DNA of 11,532 bases from Flavobacterium psychrophilum (GTDB lineage: Bacteria > Bacteroidota > Bacteroidia > Flavobacteriales > Flavobacteriaceae): positions 1 through 11,532 of the forward strand of contig CAMAWK010000060.1 of assembly GCA_945861915.1 (NCBI GenBank). Direction: 5' to 3'. The translations under genes were made by a program, and so were the position numbers. The notes beneath the pieces were generated by a model. It made no database searches, was not told the DNA's origin, and saw nothing but the letters and a program-made list of their open reading frames with translations. Below are positions 1 to 5,692 of this stretch, piece after piece (position 1 is the stretch's first letter; each line of letters opens with the position of its first letter).

Positions 1-259
1 GCTTTATGTTGACGACAAAAGAGCATTACCAAAAAGCGAACAATTTATTTCGAAAACTACGGGTTCAGAAATTGAAACAATTGGAGATAAATGGACTGAT
101 TTTATGATTACAAAATATAAAACCAATACGCAACCCTTGTACGTTATAACAGATTTAGAAGGAAATAGTTTGAATGATTTAAAACCTACAATTAGTTATG
201 TAGGAGTTGATGAATATGAAACATGGTTAAAAACAGGCATTTCAAAGTTCAAAAAGTAA
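1..259 (+). CDS. Thiol:disulfide interchange protein, DsbD-like (C-terminal thioredoxin-fold end, partial)
   Basis: Only the last 85 codons are present. The frame starts at base 2 and ends with TAA at 257-259; the 5' part lies outside the window. The peptide opens LYVDD, continues through WTDFMITKYKTNTQPLYVITD, and ends ISKFKK. This matches the C-terminal thioredoxin-like domain of flavobacterial DsbD/cytochrome c biogenesis proteins, with the cis-proline of the fold in TNTQPLYV. The full-length family has a periplasmic N-terminal domain, a membrane core that carries electrons across the inner membrane, and this periplasmic thioredoxin domain. The CxxC active site would be upstream and cannot be seen. 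The gene converges on the cyclotransferase gene with a 13-base gap, and I see no clear terminator hairpin between them. Another thioredoxin-fold membrane protein remains possible because only the tail is visible. Confidence 0.68.
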   Translation, partial: LYVDDKRALPKSEQFISKTTGSEIETIGDKWTDFMITKYKTNTQPLYVITDLEGNSLNDLKPTISYVGVDEYETWLKTGISKFKK

Positions 260-272
260 GTTATTCTCTGAA

Positions 273-1322
273 TCATTTAAGTACAATGATTTCAAATGTT
301 TTATCCCAGTTTTTACCAGTAACAAAAATGGTTTTTGTTTTTGGGTTGTAAGCAATTCCATTGAGAAAATCTGTCGCTTGTGCTTGAGTCTGCTTTCTTA
401 ATTCAGAAAGGTCTAAAACGCTTTCAACTGATCCACTTGTGGGATTCACAATAGCGATGGCGTCTTTTTGCCAAACATTACAATATATTTTTCCGTCAAT
501 CCATTCTAATTCGTTGATGCTAGGAATTTTGTTACTTCCAGAATATACATTTACATAATCAACCATTTTTTGATTCGCTGGGTTCATTTTCCAAATTCTT
601 TCCGTTTTGTCGGTTTGGTAAATATGAGTTCCATCATTTGTCATTCCCCAGCCTTCAATATCTTTTTCATAAGGAAATGATTTTATTAATTTAAATGTGT
701 TTGCATCATAAATAAAACCTGTTTTTTCCTGCCAAGTAAGCTGATAAATTTTATTGTCAATAATAGTAATTCCTTCACCAAAATACTGTTGGTCTAGATC
801 GATTTGGTTGTAAACTTTAGCTGTTTTATAATCATATTTTCTAAGATAGGATTTGGCATTAAGTCCTGTGCTTTCGTATAAAGTATCTTTGTAAAATTCT
901 AAACCTTCAGTAAAGGAAGTTGGATCATGCGGATAGGTATTGATGATTTTATATTTTAAAAGTACGGGTTGAATGGGAGAAACCAATTCTATTTGAGTAG
1001 TTGTTTCGGCAATTTCTCCTTCAAAATATATTTTGGCTTTCAGATTTTGATAGCCTAATTTTTGATTTTTTAATTCAAAAGAAAATGCAGCGTTTCCTTT
1101 TGTTGTTTTTATTGGATTGTCATTTATATAGAAGGCAATACTGTCAACCGTTTTAGATTTTAGATTTTTAACGCTTAATTCTAAATTTTCTTTAGGCAAA
1201 TATTGCTCTTTCAGGATTGATTCGTCAAAGCTAAAAAGTTCAATGTCATTATTTTTTTTATCGCCACAACTTATTATTGTAAAACCTAATAAAATGAATG
1301 TTAGTAAGTTATATTTTTTCAT
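273..1322 (-). CDS. Glutaminyl-peptide cyclotransferase family lipoprotein
   Basis: 349 residues, ATG at 1322, stop TGA. The family converts N-terminal glutamine of peptides or proteins to pyroglutamate (bacterial/plant-type glutamine cyclotransferase, a five-bladed beta-propeller). A type II signal peptide ends in the lipobox IISC with Cys19, so the protein is probably a lipoprotein facing the periplasm or outer membrane. Residues 25-115 look like an Ig-like beta domain that precedes the enzyme. The propeller fills residues 125-349; family-type motifs are HDPTSFTEGL (132-141), FGEGI (181-185), EGWGMTNDG (223-231), NELEWIDGKIYCNVW (from about 272) and FLNGIAYNP near the C-terminus. The N-terminal extra domain and lipid anchor are common in Bacteroidota members but absent from the short plant enzymes. 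The gene stands alone on the minus strand, convergent with the DsbD-like gene and divergent from the SRP RNA. The family call is firm; the natural substrate is unknown. Confidence 0.88.
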   Translation of the reverse strand: MKKYNLLTFILLGFTIISCGDKKNNDIELFSFDESILKEQYLPKENLELSVKNLKSKTVDSIAFYINDNPIKTTKGNAAFSFELKNQKLGYQNLKAKIYFEGEIAETTTQIELVSPIQPVLLKYKIINTYPHDPTSFTEGLEFYKDTLYESTGLNAKSYLRKYDYKTAKVYNQIDLDQQYFGEGITIIDNKIYQLTWQEKTGFIYDANTFKLIKSFPYEKDIEGWGMTNDGTHIYQTDKTERIWKMNPANQKMVDYVNVYSGSNKIPSINELEWIDGKIYCNVWQKDAIAIVNPTSGSVESVLDLSELRKQTQAQATDFLNGIAYNPKTKTIFVTGKNWDKTFEIIVLK

Positions 1323-1375
1323 AAATGATATTTTAAATACGCAATTTACAATCTTATTTTATAGTCTCAAAGCTC

Positions 1376-1405
1376 TTGTAAAAATATAAAAAGAATGTAT
1401 ATTTG
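1376..1405 (+). promoter_or_regulatory. Promoter of the SRP RNA gene (Bacteroidota -33/-7 type)
   Basis: TTG at 1376-1378 (the -33 element), a 19-base spacer, then TATATTTG at 1398-1405. The latter is a perfect match to the Bacteroidota -7 consensus TAnnTTTG. Transcription would start about five bases downstream, at the first paired bases of the SRP RNA. This agreement between an independent RNA boundary and the promoter spacing makes the call strong for one made by eye. Confidence 0.75.
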
Positions 1406-1407
1406 CA

Positions 1408-1506
1408 ACGGCAAGTCCTACACGACCAGCTCCTGCAGAATCCCCCAGGATGGGAACATAGCAAGGGTACGTGGTTGAGCGGTGCGATGTAGGTCGCTTG
1501 CCATTT
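1408..1506 (+). ncRNA. ffs: Signal recognition particle RNA, small bacterial (4.5S) type
   Basis: About 97 nt that fold into one long hairpin. The outer stems pair GGCAAG (1410-1415) with CTTGCC (1497-1502) and CCTACA (1417-1422) with TGTAGG (1488-1493). The apical domain has the hallmarks of helix 8: a GGAA tetraloop at 1453-1456 closed by ATG/CAT, the symmetric internal loop CAGG (1446-1449) opposite AGCA (1460-1463), and a CCC/GGG stem below it. This region binds the M domain of Ffh and helps FtsY docking during co-translational targeting of membrane proteins. There is no Alu domain. The 3' stem is followed by a short T-run, and a separate intrinsic terminator lies at 1531. The ends are set from pairing and could shift by a few bases. 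Confidence 0.93.
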
Positions 1507-1530
1507 TTAGCATAAAAAAAGGTTTTGTTT

Positions 1531-1556
1531 ATCTTCCATGACGGAAGATTTTTTTA
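1531..1556 (+). terminator. Rho-independent terminator downstream of the SRP RNA
   Basis: Perfect 7-bp stem ATCTTCC (1531-1537) / GGAAGAT (1543-1549), a 5-base loop ATGAC, and a T-rich tail (seven T, then A, then more T). The T-run is only on the right side, so it should act on rightward transcripts. It insulates the SDR gene from SRP RNA transcription. Confidence 0.85.
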
Positions 1557-1558
1557 TT

Positions 1559-1592
1559 TTTGAGCTGTACTAGATTTTTAAAAGTATGTTTT
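1559..1592 (+). promoter_or_regulatory. Possible weak promoter of the SDR gene
   Basis: TTTG at 1559-1562 and TATGTTTT at 1585-1592 (one mismatch to TAnnTTTG), separated by 22 bases, at the long end of the tolerated range. It is the best Bacteroidota-type match in the short gap between the terminator and the SDR start, and would give a leader of roughly 25 bases. Such AT-rich DNA yields chance matches, so the call is weak. Confidence 0.25.
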
Positions 1593-1623
1593 AGGCTTTT
1601 CGAAAAATTAATTTTAATCTGTT

Positions 1624-2427
1624 ATGAGTAAAGTAGTCTTAATTACAGGAGGTTCATCAGGAATTGGAAAGTCTATTGGCGATTTCTTACAACAAAACGG
1701 ATATGTTGTTTACGGCACGAGTAGAAATCCAGATCAGGTTTTAGATTCTATTTTTCCTTTAGTTTCTATGGATGTTAGAAAATCGGAAAGCATTCGTAAA
1801 GCCATCGAAAAAGTAATATCCGCAACAGGACGATTAGATATTGTTATTAATAATGCGGGTGTTGGTATAACTGGTCCTTTAGAAGAGATTCCAATTCAGG
1901 AAATAAAAAATAATTTTGATACTAATTTATTTGGTCCGATTGAGGTTATAAAGGCTGTTTTGCCTCAAATGAGAAAGCAAAAATCGGGTTTAATTATTAA
2001 TGTAACTTCGATTGCTGGATATATGGGATTGCCCTATAGAAGTGTGTATTCGGCGTCTAAAGGAGCTTTAGAATTAATTACGGAAGCAGTCCGAATGGAA
2101 GTGAAACCATTTAATATTCAAATAACGAACGTTGCTCCTGGTGATTTCGCCACAAATATTGCATCGAGTCGATATCATGCTCCAATAATTAAAGATTCTC
2201 CTTATGAAAAATCGTATTCAAGTATTTTAAATATGATGGACGAACATGTGGATGGAGGCAGTGACCCAATTGAAATGGCAGAAGCAGTTTATAAAATTAT
2301 TCAAAATTCAGAAACCAAAATTCATTACAAAGTAGGCGCTTTTATGCAAAAATTTTCGATCGTATTAAAGAGAATTCTGCCAGATTTGATGTATGAAAAA
2401 ATGGTAATGAATCATTATAAATTATAG
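1624..2427 (+). CDS. Classical short-chain dehydrogenase/reductase (SDR) family oxidoreductase
   Basis: 267 residues, cytosolic, with no signal peptide or membrane segment; the length is normal for a slightly extended classical SDR. The Rossmann cofactor motif TGGSSGIG is at residues 8-15, the acidic residue after beta-3 is D50, NNAG is at 76-79, and the catalytic tetrad is complete: N101, S129, Y142 and K146 (YSASK). Arg34 after the second strand (TSR) suggests a preference for NADP(H). PGDF replaces the usual PG-x-T region, and residues 185-267 form the substrate lid and C-terminal extension, which do not identify the substrate. The enzyme should oxidise or reduce an alcohol/carbonyl group. 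The gene appears to be monocistronic, bounded by the SRP terminator and a convergent terminator. The start has no Shine-Dalgarno sequence, as is usual in this group, but the Rossmann strand starts directly after it. Confidence 0.93.
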   Translation: MSKVVLITGGSSGIGKSIGDFLQQNGYVVYGTSRNPDQVLDSIFPLVSMDVRKSESIRKAIEKVISATGRLDIVINNAGVGITGPLEEIPIQEIKNNFDTNLFGPIEVIKAVLPQMRKQKSGLIINVTSIAGYMGLPYRSVYSASKGALELITEAVRMEVKPFNIQITNVAPGDFATNIASSRYHAPIIKDSPYEKSYSSILNMMDEHVDGGSDPIEMAEAVYKIIQNSETKIHYKVGAFMQKFSIVLKRILPDLMYEKMVMNHYKL

Positions 2428-2433
2428 TTTTTT

Positions 2434-2473
2434 AAACAAAAATGCCGCCTGTTAAGACGGCATTTTGTTTAAA
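2434..2473. terminator. Bidirectional intrinsic terminator between convergent genes
   Basis: A long inverted repeat: AAACAAAAATGCCG on the left and CGGCATTTTGTTT on the right, around the loop CCTGTTAAGA, with one extra A as a bulge. A GC-containing core (ATGCCG/CGGCAT) is flanked by A-run and T-run arms, so a T-rich tail follows the hairpin in both directions. It lies 6 bases after the SDR stop and ends just before the stop of the convergent regulator gene, so it can serve both. Confidence 0.88.
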
Positions 2474-2474
2474 A

Positions 2475-5393
2475 TTAGATGCTTATCAAATAACTAGTTA
2501 GATTTTCTTTGTTGTTCAGTCCCAATTTTTTTCTTAATCTATAACGAGCTAATTCTACTCCACCATTCGAAATATTCATGATTTCGGCAATTTCTTTCGT
2601 AGACATATTCATTAATAAATAAGTAGATAAGTCTAATTCTCGGGGCGAAATTGTTGGGCAAAGCTCTTTCAATCTTTTTAAAAAGTCATAATGTACGTTT
2701 TTAATATGTTTTTCTAGGTCTTTCCAACTATGGTCAGAATTTACCTCTTTGACGATACTTTTGTTTAGTTTGGTAAGTTGTGATTTTGATGATTCATCAA
2801 AAGATTCAATATTTATATCTTTTAGTTTTTGGATGATATTGTTTAAAATTTTATTCTTTTTTGCAATTTGTAATGAATTAGTTACTAGCTCTTTGTCTTT
2901 TGCTAATATTTTTACCTTTAATTTTTCGTTTTGAAGTTTCTCGATTTCTTTTTCTAAATCAAATTGTTCTTGTCTTATTTTAGATTCTTTTTCTAAATAA
3001 ATTCTTCTTTGTTCAATGGTTTGGAAATACTTGTTTTTTCTTATTTTGGCTTGCATTCTCATTCTTATATAGTAACCAATTGTAAATAAAGCGATACTAT
3101 AAAACAAATAAGCCAAAAAGTGTCTGTACCAAGGTGGAGAAACAGTAAAAGCTAGATTCGTCTCGTCTGAAGGGATTCCATAGCCATTTAGCACTTTAAC
3201 TTTCATTACATAATCACCTTCTCTAAGGTTGGTGTATTCTTTTATAGAAGTGGACGACCAATTACTCCATTTATCTTCAAAACCCTCTAATTGATAGGCA
3301 AACTTTAAGTTTTCTAAATTTTCGTAAGTCGGTGAGGAGAAAACGAATTTTACTTGATTGGAATTATATGAGATTTTATATTTTTCTGGATTATACTTTC
3401 CATTTCCGTAATATATAGTGTCTTTGTTCGAACAGAAACTTCGTATAAATGCTTTTGGTTTGGATGTAATTTCTTTAGAAGCTTTTGGATTATAATGTGC
3501 TAATCCCTCTGTAAATCCGAAAAATATATTTTCAGAATTGATTGTATTAACTGATAAATTGTTTAAAACTAAGTTTTGTGTTAAATTGAAAAATGGTGCT
3601 TCACTATTCGTGTAATTATTCTTGTCTTTTTTCATCAAAACACCCAAACCACTGTTTTTAGCATACCAAATATTTCCAAAATTATCTTCGCGAACGGTTG
3701 ATGCGTCTAAAACAGATTTAAATAAATTGCTCGCGATTTTATCCACATAAAAAACATTACTGTTTTGTGAATATTTATAAAAAGAACGGTTTGATTTAAA
3801 ATAAATAGAGTTATTTATCTTTTGAACACTGAAGTTGCTCTTGTCATTATTAGATAAGTAGCTGTATGTTTTTATGTCTTTAAAGATTTCAAACCCCTGA
3901 TTCAAAGCAATTTTGTAGAGTAAATTGTCTTTTTTAAGCCAAATATTATTAGCGTCAATTTCGAATTCACCTACTGATTTGTAAAAGCCTTCTATTTGAT
4001 TTGAAAGTTGCCAGCCAATTGGCCCTTTAATAAACAAGGCAAATCCGTTATAATTAGACCCTATCATAGCATTCGGGTTATTTGGAATTTTTTTAAAAAC
4101 CCAATAACCTACATTATCTAATGTCTTGGTCGCCGTACCTCCTTCAATAACAAGTGCTCCTCGGTTGTGAGAGCAAATTAGCTGACCGTCAATTACTTGA
4201 ATGTTTGAAGCTTGTCCTGTTGTGCCTTTGACTAAAGCAAAAGGTTCTTCTTTGAAAAGCACATCCCAACTATGATAAAAAACGCCTTGATTCGTAGCAA
4301 CATATAAAAACCCATTATGAATTACTGAGGCATATACAGTACTAATGTCATAGCTAAACCCGAAATATGAAAACGGAGAATTTTCGTGAATAAAAGTGAT
4401 TCCGTTATCCAATCCTAGCCAAAGATTGTTTTTGTTGTCAATGTAAGAAGTAAGAACAGTATTGTTTTGCAGTCCTTTTTTGAGATTAATTAACTGAATT
4501 ATTTTTCCATAAGAATTACAAACAATTATACCATTTCGGACAGAATTTATAACTAGATGGTTGTCTTTCATTAGCACACCACCCAAACAACTATTTTGAA
4601 GTACAAAATTATTAGCTTCTGTATTCCATGAGCTAAATTTACCATTTTCATAAATAAATAAGCCTTTGTCTAGTGTTGCGATAAGTACTTTATAATTGGT
4701 TAATTGAAACATTCCCCATACTTGAGTAGAGTTAAAAACTGTTGAACCGGCTATTGGATATAGTTTGTTGTTTTTATAGACCAATAATCCGTAGGTTATA
4801 TCTTGAAAATAAAGTTGGTCATTGACTTTAAATGAAAAATGGAATTTTGAAGGAGCTTTGATAGTTTTTAAAGCATTATATTTAAAAATAAAAAGAGCTC
4901 CAAATGATTGAAAAATGACTTCATCTTTATTGATATGTATTTTCCACACAATATCAATCGTGTTTTCGGTATTGTCATTTCGAGTGTTTAAGAAATTAGA
5001 CAATGAAAAATAAACTAATTTCCCTTTTATGTCTGGTTTAAAGTAGCCGAATTCATTGTATCCTCCAACAAAAATTCTACCAGAATCGTGAATTTCAACA
5101 GTTCTAATTACGGAGAGATTCGGTAAAGTATATTTATGCCAGGAGGTACCGTCAAATTGAAAAAGACCGTTATTGTTGGCAAAATACATATTGCCTTCTT
5201 TGTCTTGATCGATATCCCAGTTTTGAGTTCCTCCTTGATAATCGGTTCTCTTGTAGTTTTTAATTTCGGGTATTCCAATACTTTTAACTTGACCATAAAT
5301 TGAAACAATCCCAATGAAAAATAGAAATAAAAACATATTTTTTCTATGGTAGCTTAGTTCAAATAATGGTAGTATCCTGAATTGTTTTTTCAT
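2475..5393 (-). CDS. Membrane-spanning sensor-regulator: beta-propeller, Y_Y_Y domain, LuxR-type HTH (SusR-like PUL regulator)
   Basis: 972 residues. Domain order: hydrophobic export segment 20-34 (FLFLFFIGIVSIYGQ); propeller repeats from about 50 to 670 of the two-component-regulator propeller type (NMYFANNNGLFQFDG at 68-82, NNLWLGLDNGI around W325); triple-tyrosine (Y_Y_Y) domain about 683-752; one membrane helix about 758-776, followed by the basic RMRMQAKIRKNK; a long charged coiled coil about 785-860; and a LuxR/GerE-type HTH at about 912-972 (ISPRELDL, MSTKEIAEIMNIS, RYRLRKKLGL). No histidine kinase, ATPase or receiver domain is present, so it is not a hybrid two-component system but a one-protein sensor with periplasmic ligand binding and a cytoplasmic DNA-binding end. 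It is divergent from the SusC/SusD operon, its likely target. Start is uncertain: Met1 at 5393 gives a long basic n-region, while Met20 at 5336 leaves the export segment without positive charge, so Met1 is kept. Confidence 0.87.
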   Translation of the reverse strand: MKKQFRILPLFELSYHRKNMFLFLFFIGIVSIYGQVKSIGIPEIKNYKRTDYQGGTQNWDIDQDKEGNMYFANNNGLFQFDGTSWHKYTLPNLSVIRTVEIHDSGRIFVGGYNEFGYFKPDIKGKLVYFSLSNFLNTRNDNTENTIDIVWKIHINKDEVIFQSFGALFIFKYNALKTIKAPSKFHFSFKVNDQLYFQDITYGLLVYKNNKLYPIAGSTVFNSTQVWGMFQLTNYKVLIATLDKGLFIYENGKFSSWNTEANNFVLQNSCLGGVLMKDNHLVINSVRNGIIVCNSYGKIIQLINLKKGLQNNTVLTSYIDNKNNLWLGLDNGITFIHENSPFSYFGFSYDISTVYASVIHNGFLYVATNQGVFYHSWDVLFKEEPFALVKGTTGQASNIQVIDGQLICSHNRGALVIEGGTATKTLDNVGYWVFKKIPNNPNAMIGSNYNGFALFIKGPIGWQLSNQIEGFYKSVGEFEIDANNIWLKKDNLLYKIALNQGFEIFKDIKTYSYLSNNDKSNFSVQKINNSIYFKSNRSFYKYSQNSNVFYVDKIASNLFKSVLDASTVREDNFGNIWYAKNSGLGVLMKKDKNNYTNSEAPFFNLTQNLVLNNLSVNTINSENIFFGFTEGLAHYNPKASKEITSKPKAFIRSFCSNKDTIYYGNGKYNPEKYKISYNSNQVKFVFSSPTYENLENLKFAYQLEGFEDKWSNWSSTSIKEYTNLREGDYVMKVKVLNGYGIPSDETNLAFTVSPPWYRHFLAYLFYSIALFTIGYYIRMRMQAKIRKNKYFQTIEQRRIYLEKESKIRQEQFDLEKEIEKLQNEKLKVKILAKDKELVTNSLQIAKKNKILNNIIQKLKDINIESFDESSKSQLTKLNKSIVKEVNSDHSWKDLEKHIKNVHYDFLKRLKELCPTISPRELDLSTYLLMNMSTKEIAEIMNISNGGVELARYRLRKKLGLNNKENLTSYLISI

Positions 5394-5468
5394 TTAATAA
5401 TTTGGTTTATTTAACTTAACAAGGTTATATTTTATGGTTGTAGTGCTAATATCGTATATTTTATTGAA

Positions 5469-5498
5469 TTGTAAGCGTTTAGGAGTTAAATATTTTTG
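5469..5498 (+). promoter_or_regulatory. Candidate promoter of the SusC/SusD operon
   Basis: TTG at 5469-5471, a 19-base spacer, and TATTTTTG at 5491-5498, a perfect TAnnTTTG box with the same geometry as the SRP RNA promoter in this window. The predicted start near 5504 would give an untranslated leader of about 190 bases, which would contain the palindrome and both direct repeats. If the repeats are activator sites, one of the downstream -7-like boxes may be the real regulated promoter instead. Confidence 0.5.
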
Positions 5499-5518
5499 GC
5501 ACATCGTTATTGTATTTT

Positions 5519-5547
5519 TTTAAAATATTATAAATCAATATTTTAAA
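5519..5547. repeat. Inverted repeat, 11-bp arms, in the PUL control region
   Basis: TTTAAAATATT (5519-5529) and its exact reverse complement AATATTTTAAA (5537-5547) surround the 7-base spacer ATAAATC. The arms contain only A and T, so some chance contribution is likely in this AT-rich region. It lies 8 bases before the direct repeat. It could be a dimer operator or a weak leader hairpin; it lacks the GC core of a terminator. Confidence 0.5.
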
Positions 5548-5555
5548 TATAACAA

Positions 5556-5602
5556 GATGTGTTTTTGTATAGAATTTAGATAATTTTGATGTGTTTTTGT
5601 AT
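5556..5602 (+). repeat. 15-bp direct repeat, putative operator of the PUL regulator
   Basis: The sequence GATGTGTTTTTGTAT occurs exactly twice, at 5556-5570 and 5588-5602, with a start-to-start distance of 32 bp (about three helical turns, so the same face of the DNA). It contains four G residues per copy, which makes it less likely to be a chance product of AT-rich DNA. Tandem half-sites at a divergent promoter fit binding by a dimer of a LuxR-type HTH protein such as the one encoded next to it. The regulatory role is inferred. Confidence 0.6.
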
Positions 5603-5692
5603 TGTTTATTATTATTGTTTAAAATTATAAAATGGAAATTTTATTTATAATATTGTGTTAAATTACTAATTTATTAATTTATTAACTTAAAC

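Larger units (their letters stand above)
5394..5692. promoter_or_regulatory. Divergent intergenic control region between the PUL regulator and the SusC operon
   Basis: 299 very AT-rich bases with no plausible gene. It holds a full -33/-7 promoter match for the rightward operon (5469-5498), an 11-bp-arm palindrome (5519-5547) and a 15-bp direct repeat (5556-5570, 5588-5602). Two further -7-like boxes on the plus strand are TAATTTTG (5581-5588, perfect to TAnnTTTG but with no correctly spaced -33) and TATTATTG (5610-5617, one mismatch, 21 bases after TTTG at 5585-5588). An 8-base unit TAATTTAT occurs twice in tandem at 5667-5682, just before the SusC start. I found no convincing promoter for the leftward regulator; a weak -7-like site is the complement of 5420-5427. 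Confidence 0.7.

Noticed and set aside
2749..2934. Plus-strand open frame of 61 codons inside the regulator gene
   Set aside because: It is antisense to the coiled-coil segment, has a low-complexity Phe/Ser/Ile-rich product typical of the complement of Lys/Glu/Asp codons, and has no promoter or related family.
2475..3080. Hybrid two-component system (histidine kinase plus response regulator) reading of the regulator
   Set aside because: The segment after the membrane helix is only a coiled coil and a short HTH. There is no room for, or motif of, kinase, ATPase or receiver domains.
5108..5314. Minus-strand open frame of 68 codons in another frame of the regulator gene
   Set aside because: It overlaps fully with a propeller region that has clear family motifs in the main frame; its product shows no recognisable features.
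5501..5517. Possible third copy of the 15-bp direct repeat (CATCGTTATTGTATT)
   Set aside because: It needs a gap and several mismatches, and the spacing to the first true copy is not in step with the 32-bp interval.
5667..5682. Tandem TAATTTAT units before the SusC start, considered as a phase-variation repeat
   Set aside because: Only two copies in very AT-rich DNA; too short for slippage-based switching and explainable by base composition.
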